Shown here piece by piece: positions 34,818 through 43,100 of a DNA stretch of 64,000 nucleotides; position 1 is the first letter of the stretch; every line of letters begins with the position of its first letter. Under the pieces are notes generated by a model that ran no database searches, was not told the origin of the DNA, and saw only the letters and a program-made list of their open reading frames with translations. Made by a program: the position numbers and the translations under genes. This DNA comes from Deltaproteobacteria bacterium (GTDB taxonomy: Bacteria; Myxococcota_A; Polyangia; Polyangiales; Polyangiaceae): positions 1 to 64,000 of the forward strand of contig VGRJ01000005.1 of NCBI GenBank assembly GCA_016875405.1, written 5' to 3'.

Positions 34818-35098
34818 GCGAGATCCTCGCCGAAGCACGCGGCGATGAGGTCACCAATCGCCCTCACTGCCGCCTCGGCCCCGTCCCCGCTCGCCTCGAC
34901 CTCGATCTCGGTCCCCTTCGCTCCGCAGAGGAGCAGGACGCCCATGACGCTCTTGGCGCTCACGGCAGACTCTCCTGGCCCGGAGAGTGTGATTTCGCAC
35001 GCGAACGTAGAGGCGAGCGCGACGAGCTTCGCCGCGGCGCGTGCGTGCAGTCCACGCTCGTTCATGATCGTGAAGCGTCCGCGATGCACCTCGCTCAC
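34814..35098 (-). CDS. ptsH: HPr phosphocarrier protein
   Basis: 94 residues from GTG 35098 overlapping the rapZ stop (GTGA). The active-site His18 lies in NERGLHARAAAK, and Ser50 in SAKSVMGV is at the position phosphorylated by HPr kinase in Firmicutes-type HPr. Having both sites and an hprK gene nearby means HPr can be phosphorylated by EI at His and by HprK at Ser. Compact and of normal length. Confidence 0.96.
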   Translation of the reverse strand: MSEVHRGRFTIMNERGLHARAAAKLVALASTFACEITLSGPGESAVSAKSVMGVLLLCGAKGTEIEVEASGDGAEAAVRAIGDLIAACFGEDLA

Positions 35099-36054
35099 GA
35101 GGCACCTCCAACGGTCGTACGCCGCCCAAGGTCCCGGTGCACGACGCCGATCCGACGCGCGCTCGCCGACGCGAGCCGACGAGCGAGCTCGACCGCCAAC
35201 GTCACCGAGCGGTGTCGACCGCCGGTGCAACCCACCGCGATCGTAAGGTAGCTCTTCCCTTCGCGCTCGTAGCGCGGGAGCGTGAATCGCAGCAGCGACT
35301 CGAGGTGCTCGAGGAGCTCGACGGCGCCGGGCGACGCCAGCACAAACTCGCGCACGGCCTGCTCGTCACCCGTGTGGTCTCGCAGCGCCGGGACGAAGTG
35401 TGGATTGTCGAGAAAACGAACGTCGAACACGAGATCCGCGTCGAGCGGGATCCCGTGCTTGAACCCGAACGACATGACGCGGACGCTCATGTGCGGCTCG
35501 ACGCTCCCCTCGGCGAAGGTGTCGACGACCTGCCGCCGCAGCTCGTGCACCGACATGTGCGTCGTGTCGAGCAGGAGCGTGGCTTGCGCACGAATCGGAA
35601 ACATGCGAGCTCGCTCGAGTCGAACTCCATCGACGACCGCGAGCATCTCGCCGCTGTCGCGAGGCCTCCCGCTCGCGGCAGGCCCCTCGGAGAGCATCGG
35701 GTGCGGCCGCCGCGTCTCGCTGAAGCGACGCACGAGGGCCTCATCCGCTGCATCGAGGAACAGCACGGTCACGTCGGAGGCGTGCTCGCGCAGCGCCTTC
35801 AAGGCATCAGGCGCCGCATCAAGAAACGCCCCGACACGGATGTCGATCCCGAGCGCCACGCGCTCGATGCCTCCGCCCACGCACGTCGCGACGGTCCCCG
35901 CGACGAGCGATGGCGGCAGGTTGTCGACGCAGAAATAGCCGATGTCCGTGAGGGCGCGCAGGACCGTGCTCTTGCCCGCTCCGGACAAGCCCGTGACCAC
36001 CACGACCTCGGCGTCGAGCGCGCGCTCGTCCATGGGTTCAACGGATTCTGCCAT
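35095..36054 (-). CDS. rapZ: RNase adapter protein RapZ (YvcJ family nucleotide-binding)
   Basis: 319 residues. Walker A GLSGAGKS at 22-29, DNLPP, the FLDAADEALVRRFSETRRPHP segment, GFKHGIPLDADLVFDVRFLDNP, and the C-terminal GCTGGRHRSVTLAVELA are all diagnostic. In E. coli RapZ guides RNase E to the sRNA GlmZ and so controls amino-sugar synthesis; in other bacteria it binds UDP-GlcNAc or other signals. It sits between hprK and ptsH, 3 nt after the hprK stop, and its stop overlaps ptsH. Confidence 0.97.
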   Translation of the reverse strand: MAESVEPMDERALDAEVVVVTGLSGAGKSTVLRALTDIGYFCVDNLPPSLVAGTVATCVGGGIERVALGIDIRVGAFLDAAPDALKALREHASDVTVLFLDAADEALVRRFSETRRPHPMLSEGPAASGRPRDSGEMLAVVDGVRLERARMFPIRAQATLLLDTTHMSVHELRRQVVDTFAEGSVEPHMSVRVMSFGFKHGIPLDADLVFDVRFLDNPHFVPALRDHTGDEQAVREFVLASPGAVELLEHLESLLRFTLPRYEREGKSYLTIAVGCTGGRHRSVTLAVELARRLASASARRIGVVHRDLGRRTTVGGAS

Positions 36055-36057
36055 GCG

Positions 36058-37116
36058 TCAGCCTCCCCCTCGAAAGGGCGCCTTCGCGCGCACCGCCGAC
36101 TCGATCCGCGCGACGGCATCGGAGAGAGAAGACTCGCCCGCGCGCTCGAGCAGATGACTCCGTGCGGCGACCTCGAGGATCGACGCCATGTCACGCCCCG
36201 CTCGGACAGGCACGAGGCGCTCCGGAATGGCGACGCCGAGGAGCTCGTGATGCCGGCGCTCGAGCCCGAGGCGGTCCTCGATCACGTCGCGCTCGACGAG
36301 CCTCACGACGACGTCGATTCGCTTGCGATCCCGCACCGCTGTGACGCCGAAGAGCCGCTTCACGTCGAGGATCCCGAGGCCCCGCACCTCGAGGTGGTGA
36401 CGCAGCGCCTCGGGTGGCTCACCGAAGACGACCGCCCCGACCGACTCGGCCGAACCGCTCGAGTAAGGGCTCGGCGCGGCTTGGCACTCGACGACATCGT
36501 CCGCGACGAGGCGATGACCGCGCATCACGAGCTCGAGCGCGACCTCGCTCTTGCCGACGCCGCTCGCGCCGAGGAGGAGCAAGCCAACCTCGTACACGTC
36601 GACGAGCACGCCATGCACGCGTCGACGCGGCGCCATGGTGCGGTCGAGCAGTGTGTGGAGCGCGAGGATCGTCTCGCTCGAGCGGGCGCGCGAGGCGAGG
36701 AGCGGCGTATCGGAGGCCTCCGCGGCGTCCATGAGATCGCGGCGGAGCGGGCTCGCGGCGGCGAGCGTCCTCGAGGCATCGGTCGCGACGACGGCCGCGA
36801 GACCGAGCTCGAAGTAGCCCTCGAGCGTGCGCCGGCGCGCAACCTCGCCGAGGCCCTCGAGGTAGGTGAGCTCGGTCACGCCAAGGATCTGCACGCGCCC
36901 AGGCTCGATCCCGTAAGCGTGCCCGGCAAGCGCCAGCCCGGACTTCTGGATGCGGTTCGATTCGAGCGTGCGCTCGAGGCCCGATTCACCCGCGAGGAGC
37001 TCGAGCGAGAGCGGAGCCGGGTCGCGCGTCGGCCCGGCGGCGAGCCGCAGGAGCTCACGCACCGGGAGAGCGCGCCATTCCACCGCTCGGTTCGGATCCG
37101 CGTCACTGACCTGCAT
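36058..37116 (-). CDS. hprK: HPr kinase/phosphorylase
   Basis: 352 residues. The N-terminal domain begins after about 30 residues. The catalytic part has VHGVLVDVY (conserved His168), Walker A GASGVGKS at 183-190, HRLVADD at 201-207, and the C-terminal HPrK signature EVRGLGILDVKRLFG near 244-258. The enzyme phosphorylates HPr at Ser using ATP and reverses this with phosphate, linking carbon state to regulation. Its ATG lies within ptsN's end (14-nt overlap) and its stop is 3 nt from rapZ. Confidence 0.96.
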   Translation of the reverse strand: MQVSDADPNRAVEWRALPVRELLRLAAGPTRDPAPLSLELLAGESGLERTLESNRIQKSGLALAGHAYGIEPGRVQILGVTELTYLEGLGEVARRRTLEGYFELGLAAVVATDASRTLAAASPLRRDLMDAAEASDTPLLASRARSSETILALHTLLDRTMAPRRRVHGVLVDVYEVGLLLLGASGVGKSEVALELVMRGHRLVADDVVECQAAPSPYSSGSAESVGAVVFGEPPEALRHHLEVRGLGILDVKRLFGVTAVRDRKRIDVVVRLVERDVIEDRLGLERRHHELLGVAIPERLVPVRAGRDMASILEVAARSHLLERAGESSLSDAVARIESAVRAKAPFRGGG

Positions 37117-37609
37117 GAGCTCTCTCTAGCTCGAGGAGGAGCGAATAAGCCGTCGCCTCGGAGTCGACCCCGCTGAGCCGCGAGCGCGCGGACTCGTCAC
37201 GCAAGAGTCGGGCGACGCGCGCAAGGAGCTTGAGATGCAAAGCGGCCGCGCCCTTCGGTCCGAGGAGGGCGAACACGACCGAGACGGGACGACCATCGAG
37301 CGCGTCGAAAGGGACCGCCGGTCGACAGACGAGCAGCGCGCCGACGTGAGCCTCGACGCCGTCGAGCGTCCCGTGCGGAATCGCGACCCCGAGGCCGACT
37401 CCGGTCGACTGCATGCGCTCGCGTTCGACGAGCACCCGCAGGATGTCGCGCTGCGAGGGCCCACGACCTGGGGCTCTGCTCGTCGTCCCCCGAGCGAGGA
37501 GCACGCTCACTTGCTCGAGGATCGAGTCCTTGGTCTGTGCCCTCCCCGAGGCGTCGGTGGAGACGCCGACGCGCTCTGGGGAGAGGATGGCCGCGACCGA
37601 CACGCTCAT
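37103..37609 (-). CDS. ptsN: PTS EIIA (PtsN/EIIA-Ntr-like) domain protein
   Basis: 168 residues. The EIIA fold shows LRVLVERERMQSTGVGLGVA followed by IPHGT, with the phospho-accepting His in IPHG, and VFALLGPKGAAALHLKLLARVARLLRDE. In other bacteria such PtsN proteins act without a permease, controlling potassium transport and stress pathways according to phosphorylation state. It follows hpf by 42 nt and overlaps hprK by 14 nt. Confidence 0.92.
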   Translation of the reverse strand: MSVSVAAILSPERVGVSTDASGRAQTKDSILEQVSVLLARGTTSRAPGRGPSQRDILRVLVERERMQSTGVGLGVAIPHGTLDGVEAHVGALLVCRPAVPFDALDGRPVSVVFALLGPKGAAALHLKLLARVARLLRDESARSRLSGVDSEATAYSLLLELERAHAGQ

Positions 37610-37651
37610 CCGCTAACCGGTACGGAGCCGCGGCTCAAGTCGTCACCGACG

Positions 37652-37999
37652 TCACCAGTCGCGATCGCCCGCGACGGACTCGGCGAACTCTGCGGCCCGC
37701 ATCCCGCGGCGGCTACTGCGGTCCCGGTTGCCGTTCACGCTACGAATCTGCCGCTCGAGCTTCGCGACCACGAGGTCAATCGACGCGTACATGTCGTCGC
37801 TTGCCTCGGAGCCATGGAGCGAAGTCGTCCCGGATTTGATGTGCACCTCGGCGACGTGCTCCTTCCCGTCGAGGGAGAGAGTTACGTCCGCTCGCATCGC
37901 CTGACGCAGGAACTTCTGGAGCTTGCCAATCTTCTCGTGAGCGTAGTTCTTCACGGCCTCGGAGCCGTCCATCTGCCGGAACGTGGTGGTGATGTTCAT
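37652..37999 (-). CDS. hpf: ribosome hibernation promoting factor (HPF/RaiA family)
   Basis: 115 residues. It begins MNITTTFRQMDGSEAVKNYA, with the HPF domain pattern H.KIGKLQKFL and the later VEVHIKSG-like AEVHIKSGTTSLHGSE and DMYASIDLVVAKLERQI. It is the short form without the C-terminal dimerisation domain. It binds the 30S subunit in stationary phase. Strong SD GGAAGG upstream of the ATG. First gene of the operon with ptsN, as in many proteobacteria; rpoN is not next to it here. Confidence 0.95.
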   Translation of the reverse strand: MNITTTFRQMDGSEAVKNYAHEKIGKLQKFLRQAMRADVTLSLDGKEHVAEVHIKSGTTSLHGSEASDDMYASIDLVVAKLERQIRSVNGNRDRSSRRGMRAAEFAESVAGDRDW

Positions 38000-38306
38000 A
38001 CCATCGACCTTCCTTTACGTGATTCGGGTCACGCCTCTCTAGAACACACGAACACTCGCCCTTCGCCGCACGCGAGGAGCGCGATGAACCGATGCCGTCC
38101 GACTCCACACGACGCCTTGGGCGAGCGTCACCGCACGAGGAGTGCACGGGTCTGGGAGCGAGCGACCGCCGGCCATCGTACGCACGATACATCACGTCAT
38201 GCGCGATGTCACCAACGATGTCGCCGAGAGGCGCGCACTATAGTCGGCAATAAAACCGTTAGTCAACGATATTCGACAACGGCCCCGCTCGACGACTCCG
38301 CCCCGG
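38000..38306. other. intergenic region holding the hpf leader
   Basis: 307 nt between hpf and the convergently placed AAA/TPR stop. On the minus strand it contains the promoter at 38237-38266 and a leader of about 230 nt with no convincing ORF. On the plus strand nothing was seen. It is AT-richer near 38240-38280 than its surroundings. Confidence 0.6.
38237..38266 (-). promoter_or_regulatory. sigma70-type promoter for hpf-ptsN-hprK-rapZ-ptsH-ptsI
   Basis: On the minus strand TTGACT (38266-38261) and TATAGT (38242-38237) are separated by 18 nt, close to consensus and unusually good for this GC-rich sequence. The inferred start site near 38230 leaves a leader of about 230 nt before the hpf ATG, ending in SD GGAAGG. 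Confidence 0.7.
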
Positions 38307-40970
38307 CTACCCGCGCTTTGCGCCGCCGGGTCCGTTCACCGAGAGCTTCAGCCGCGCGAGGATCTCCTCGGCGCGTCCCTGCATGAAGTCCGCCTCCGAC
38401 AGCGCATCCGGATCGTCCACGAACTCGGGCTCGGTCTTCAGGAAGCGCGCGTAGGCTCGGTAGGTCCAGGCGAGCTCGACCTCGTTGCCGGTCTGCTCGA
38501 AGATGGCGACGCTCCTCGCGAAGTACTCGCGAGCGCCCTTCGTGTGCGCCGCGCCCCAGCCGCCCGCGGCGGTGATCTCACCGAGGGTGCGGAGCGCGCT
38601 CCCGAGGTGCACCTTGCTCCGAACGACGGCGAACAGGTCGACCGCTCGACTGATGCAGTCCCGCGCACGCCTGAGGTCACCGTGGAGCATGTAGGCCTTG
38701 CCGAGACCACGGAGCGTCTCTGCGAGGCCGAGCTTGTCGCCGAGCTCATCGCACATCTCCTCCGCCTGCCGCAGCACCTCGATCGCCTTGTCGGGCTGTC
38801 CGTTCGAGTAGTGCGTCTCGCCGATGTTCGTGAGGATGAGCGCGAGCCGGTTCCGATCGCCGATCTCGCGAGCCACTTCGCGCGCTTCACCGAAGAGCTG
38901 CAGCGCTCGGCCGTAGTCTTGCGCGTCTTGCGCCACGGTCCCGAGGTTGTTCAGCGCGAACACGACACCGACGAGGTCGCCGATCTCACGGCGGATGCGG
39001 AGCGCGTCCTCGAACGCCGCGACGGCGCTGGAGAAGTCGCCCGAGTCCTGCAGGACAAGCCCGAGGTTGTTCAGCGACAGCGCGATGGAGCGACGGTCCC
39101 CGAGGGCGTGACGACGAGTGAGCGCGTCGCGAAGCTCGGTCTTTGCGAGGTCGTACTCGCCTCGCATCCAATGGAGCTTCCCGATGTCGTCGATGGTCGA
39201 CGCGACGCCACGCTCGTCCGAAGCCGCGCGGAAGAGCTCGAGCGCCGTCTGGAAATGTTGGGCCGCTTCGTCGAGTGAGCCGATCTCGCGGTGGAGCCGG
39301 CCGATGCGGTTGTGCGCGGCGCCCCCCTTGCCTCGGAGGTCGAAGCGGTACGCGAGGGCGCGCATCTCACCGAACGCCGAGAGCGCATCGTCGACGCGCC
39401 CGGTCAGCTGGAGCACGTCGCCGTAGTTGTGGAGCGCCTCGATCCTGCGCGCGATGGCGCCGTCCTCGAGCAGGGCCAGGGCGCGCTCGTAGTACTCGCA
39501 GGCGCTTGCGTTCGCATAGCGCGAGCGCGCGAGGTCACCGGCCTGCAGGAAGGTCAGCCCGGCGGCGTGGAGGTCGCCTGCGGCCTCCCGATGCCGAGCG
39601 AGCATGGCGGCGTCCTGCTCGTTGCTGCGGACCGTCCCTTGTTGCTCGAGCCAGTCGGCGATGGTGCGGTGGTAGCGCTTACGGAGCGACGCGCTGAGGC
39701 GCCCCTCGAGCGCGATCCGCTCCTTGTTGTGCTTGAAGACGTACTCGTCGGTACCGGTGAAGTTCGAGTCGGGGAGCTTCAGGATGTAGTCGCGCTCGAC
39801 GAGCTCCGAGAGCATCTCGTCGAGGCGATCGAGGTCGTCCGAATCAGCGACCGGGTTCCAGAACTCCGGGGCGTCGTCTTCGGTGCGATAGAACGCGACG
39901 AAACCGCCGCGCCAGAAGACGCTCCCCATCACGGCCGCGTACTCGAGCAGCCGCTTCTCCTCGAGGTCGAGAGCCGCGATTCGCGCGTCGACGGCGTCCT
40001 CGATCGTCATCGGGAGGCGCGCCACCGAGAGGCGCTCGGCATGCACCTCCCAGCGCGGGGGCGCGGGAGGGTGGCTGGTCTCCACGACGACCCCGACGTC
40101 GTGGTAGATGCGGACCATCTGCTCGAGCATCATCGGGTTTCCGCCGGCGAAGGCGACCGCGGTCTCGACGAGGCGCTCGCGCGGTCCGTCGACCGGAGCG
40201 AGCAGCGCGCTCATCATGTGCGAGGCGGCGTCGTCGTCGAGCGCGACGAGCTCCACGACGTCGTGGCGATTCTCGCCGACGCGCTGCCAGTCCTCTAAGC
40301 GCGTGACGAGCTCGGAACGCGCGGCGCAGAGGATCAGCACCGGGGCGCTCAGGTACTCAAGCAAATACCGGAGGATCTCGATCGAGTCGTGATGAGCGAG
40401 GTGCAGGTCGTCGAGGACGAGAACGAGCGGCGCGGTCGCGGCGTCCGCTTCGATAAAGGCCTTGAACACCGCGCGTCGAAGCGAGGCGCCGTGCTGCGGA
40501 TCTTCCTCGACGGCCTTGGTGAGCGGGCTCGGAGGGAACGGCAGCTCGAGGAATTGGCCGAGGAAATAAATGACGTCGCCCACCTTGCGGTCCTCGAGGA
40601 CGCGCGCGACGTGCTCGCGGACCTGGGCACGCGCCGCGTCCGGATCCATGCCCTCGACGAGACCGAAGCGACCGCGAAAGAGGCGCGTAAAGAGCCCGTA
40701 GGAGGTCCCGATGCCCTGCGCGGAGCCCCGGTAGACCTTGAGCGGAACTCCCCCGGCGCGCTCCCGCTGTCGGAGGACGAACTCCTGGAGGAGACGCGTC
40801 TTGCCAATCCCCGCTGGGCCGAGGACCGTCACGATTCGCGGCTGACCGACCTTCACGCGCTCGAAGGCGAGATCGAGCGCGGCGAGCTCGTCGTCTCGAC
40901 CGTAGAGCGGCGCTCGGGACACGACGGTGCCGCCTTGCTGTCGGTCGAGCGGGTAAGCTTCAGTCGTCAC
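38307..40970 (-). CDS. AAA ATPase (STAND/MalT-like) with C-terminal TPR repeats
   Basis: About 887 residues from GTG 40970; the frame stays open to GTG 41102, but codon use in that extension is poor. Near the start come PLYGRDDELAALD, Walker A GPAGIGKTR and Walker B-like LVLVLDDLHLAHHD, then a sensor-like ICAARSE segment: the NTPase core seen in STAND regulators and in kinase-linked ATPases. About eight TPR units follow (GKGGAAHNRIGRLHREIGSL, SLNNLGLVLQDSGDFSSAV, FALNNLGTVAQDAQDYGRAL, etc.). No DNA-binding or kinase domain was found. In Myxococcota such proteins are often fused to a Ser/Thr kinase; here it stands alone. It may sense a signal through its TPRs. It follows udk by 113 nt on the same strand. 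Confidence 0.85.
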   Translation of the reverse strand: MTTEAYPLDRQQGGTVVSRAPLYGRDDELAALDLAFERVKVGQPRIVTVLGPAGIGKTRLLQEFVLRQRERAGGVPLKVYRGSAQGIGTSYGLFTRLFRGRFGLVEGMDPDAARAQVREHVARVLEDRKVGDVIYFLGQFLELPFPPSPLTKAVEEDPQHGASLRRAVFKAFIEADAATAPLVLVLDDLHLAHHDSIEILRYLLEYLSAPVLILCAARSELVTRLEDWQRVGENRHDVVELVALDDDAASHMMSALLAPVDGPRERLVETAVAFAGGNPMMLEQMVRIYHDVGVVVETSHPPAPPRWEVHAERLSVARLPMTIEDAVDARIAALDLEEKRLLEYAAVMGSVFWRGGFVAFYRTEDDAPEFWNPVADSDDLDRLDEMLSELVERDYILKLPDSNFTGTDEYVFKHNKERIALEGRLSASLRKRYHRTIADWLEQQGTVRSNEQDAAMLARHREAAGDLHAAGLTFLQAGDLARSRYANASACEYYERALALLEDGAIARRIEALHNYGDVLQLTGRVDDALSAFGEMRALAYRFDLRGKGGAAHNRIGRLHREIGSLDEAAQHFQTALELFRAASDERGVASTIDDIGKLHWMRGEYDLAKTELRDALTRRHALGDRRSIALSLNNLGLVLQDSGDFSSAVAAFEDALRIRREIGDLVGVVFALNNLGTVAQDAQDYGRALQLFGEAREVAREIGDRNRLALILTNIGETHYSNGQPDKAIEVLRQAEEMCDELGDKLGLAETLRGLGKAYMLHGDLRRARDCISRAVDLFAVVRSKVHLGSALRTLGEITAAGGWGAAHTKGAREYFARSVAIFEQTGNEVELAWTYRAYARFLKTEPEFVDDPDALSEADFMQGRAEEILARLKLSVNGPGGAKRG

Positions 40971-41083
40971 GGAGGTGGGCCTCGAGCCGGCGTGGAGCGC
41001 CACGCCGCAGGTGTGGGCAGAGACTGGCAAGTCTACCCCACCGGAGGGCCCCTGGATCGGCGATTCGTCGACGGCGGGTGGGC

Positions 41084-41743
41084 TCAGGAGCCGCCGGGCC
41101 ACTCGCGCAGGAACTCACGGATCCGCCCTAGGATCAGATCGAGGGCGACGCGGTTGTGGCCCCCCTCGGGGATGATGACATCTGCATGCTCTTTGCTGGG
41201 CTCGACGAAGGCGAGGTGCATGGGCCTCACCGTCGAGTAGTACTGGCGCCGCACCTGATCGAACGAGCGACCGCGGTGCTCGAGATCGCGACGGATGCGA
41301 CGCATCACGCGGAGATCGGCCGCGGTGTCGACAAAGAGCTTCAGGTCCATGCGCTTTCGAAGCTCGGCGTCGACGAGGACCAGGATCCCCTCGAGGAGCA
41401 CGATCGGACGCGGCTCGAGGCGATCGGTCGCCTGCTCGCGGACGTGGTGCTCGAAGTCGTAGCGCGGCTTCTCGACGGCGCGGCCGAAGCACAGCGCGTC
41501 GACGTGATCGATGATGAGCGGGATCTCGATCGAGTCGGGGTGGTCGAAGTTGACCGTGACGCGCTCTTCGAACGGGAGATGTGCGAGATCGCGGTAGTAG
41601 CAGTCCTGCTCGAGCAGCGTGCAGCTCTGCGGGCCGAGGCGCTCGGCGAGCGCGCGGGCGATCGTTGTCTTGCCGGAGCCGCTCCCACCGGCGATGCCGA
41701 CGACGTAGGGTCTCGGATGCGACGGTGTCGAAGGCTCGGTCAC
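41084..41743 (-). CDS. udk: uridine kinase
   Basis: 219 residues. It phosphorylates uridine and cytidine in pyrimidine salvage. Walker A GGSGSGKTT at 19-27, then LEQDCYYRDLAHLPFEERVTVNFDHPDS, RYDFEHHVRE and ILVLVDAELRKRMDLKLFVDT, with the RRIRRDLEHRGRS nucleotide-binding region, match the family. Length is normal. It lies 58 nt downstream of the propeller-like lipoprotein gene and may share its transcript. Confidence 0.95.
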   Translation of the reverse strand: MTEPSTPSHPRPYVVGIAGGSGSGKTTIARALAERLGPQSCTLLEQDCYYRDLAHLPFEERVTVNFDHPDSIEIPLIIDHVDALCFGRAVEKPRYDFEHHVREQATDRLEPRPIVLLEGILVLVDAELRKRMDLKLFVDTAADLRVMRRIRRDLEHRGRSFDQVRRQYYSTVRPMHLAFVEPSKEHADVIIPEGGHNRVALDLILGRIREFLREWPGGS

Positions 41744-41801
41744 GACGGGCGGACGTTAGTCGATCGCGACGACCTTTGGGAGTTGATCGTCGCGAAGCGC
41801 G

Positions 41802-43100
41802 TCAGAAGCGGCCGAGCCAGCGAGGCGGCAGCCCGATCGTCCCCTCGACCGTGAGCGCCTCGGCCGGCTCGTAGCCCGACGCGCCGAGGACCAGCCGATG
41901 CAGCACGCCCCGCTCGCCGTCGGCGACGAAGCAGTCCGGACGACAGGCCCCTACGCCGTCGGCGAGGGGCACGCCGTCGAGGCGGGTGTTGCAGCGAACG
42001 CCGCCGAGCTCGAAGGGTCGAAGCTGCGTCTCCAGCACGATGCGACTGGCCCCCGACTCGAGCTCGAGCTCGACGAGCGCATCGGGCAGCGCGGAGGTTT
42101 CGCCTTCGCCGAGACGACCGAGCGTCGTCACGAGCGCGCGTCCCGTCTCGTCGAGCGCCACATCGAAGCCGACCGGGCGCCCCGCGAGCGCGTCCGAACC
42201 CCAGCGACGCACCTCGGCGACCCCGTCCGAAAGCACCTCGAGCAGGACGAGCCCCGAGGACGACAACGTCGGCTGCGACGACCCGAGGAAGCGCCCCGAA
42301 CAGCCGACCAGGAGGCGCCGCGGCGTGCTTCCCTCGTCGGGTTGGATGGAGGGCGGCTCGATCGCGAGGGAGCTGCACCCGGCGAGCCCCTCGAGCACGT
42401 GCGTTCGCAAGATGTGCCGCGAGGCGATATCGATCGTCACGATGCGCGAGTCCGCGGCGTCCGAGAACGTCGCGTTGTAGGCCGCGAGCAAGACGTGAAG
42501 GCGACCGTCGTCGAGGACCATTCGCCCGGGCCTCGGCAGAAACCCAGGAGCATCCTCGATGGCTTCGGTCAGATCGATCCGCTCCACGACCGCGCGAGCT
42601 GCGCGGCTCACGATCGCGACGTCACCGCCTCGATCGAGCGGCGAAGCGTTCATCGCGAGGTTGGACTCGTAGCGAGTGACCCAGAGCTCATCACCGAAGC
42701 GCACCAGATCTTGCGGGTTCGCGCGGAAGGCGCTGCCGACGTCGAGCTGAGCCGCGACGCTCCCGGTCGTCACGTCGACGAGGGTGACGATCGAGGAAGG
42801 ATAACGATCGAGCAGCGCGAGCTCGTCGCCGCGCTGGGGCTCTCCGGGCAACACGACGTCGCCGGACAGCGGGGCGCTGAGGCCGGGCTGGGCAGAGGCC
42901 GACGAGAGAAACGAGGCGGAGAGCGTGCGTCCGTCGCAGCCGAGAAGCGCCACGTTGGTCGACTGATAGTCGCTCATGACGAGCGCGAGCCCGCGACCAG
43001 TTGGCCCGGCCTCGATCGAGACCCCGCCCGTCGGAGGTGAAGGCGCCGGAGCTCCGCACGCGGCGAGGCAGAGCGCGGCGAGGCTAGCCCGGGTCACCAT
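41802..43100 (-). CDS. propeller-like lipoprotein linked to TonB receptor (BtuG-like candidate)
   Basis: 432 residues. The short signal peptide MVTRASLAALCLA has lipobox AACG. The body shows repeats of four-stranded-type units: IVTLVDVTTGSVAAQLDVGS, DVAIVSRAARAVVERIDLTE, SRIVTIDIASRHILRTHVLE and GLVLLEVLSDGVAEVRRWGS. These are typical of YncE/beta-propeller lipoproteins that track extracellular ligands. Its ATG overlaps the receptor stop by 7 nt. In Bacteroidetes the propeller BtuG partners BtuB for vitamin B12 uptake; the same arrangement here suggests an analogous role, but the ligand is not proven. Confidence 0.8.
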   Translation of the reverse strand: MVTRASLAALCLAACGAPAPSPPTGGVSIEAGPTGRGLALVMSDYQSTNVALLGCDGRTLSASFLSSASAQPGLSAPLSGDVVLPGEPQRGDELALLDRYPSSIVTLVDVTTGSVAAQLDVGSAFRANPQDLVRFGDELWVTRYESNLAMNASPLDRGGDVAIVSRAARAVVERIDLTEAIEDAPGFLPRPGRMVLDDGRLHVLLAAYNATFSDAADSRIVTIDIASRHILRTHVLEGLAGCSSLAIEPPSIQPDEGSTPRRLLVGCSGRFLGSSQPTLSSSGLVLLEVLSDGVAEVRRWGSDALAGRPVGFDVALDETGRALVTTLGRLGEGETSALPDALVELELESGASRIVLETQLRPFELGGVRCNTRLDGVPLADGVGACRPDCFVADGERGVLHRLVLGASGYEPAEALTVEGTIGLPPRWLGRF

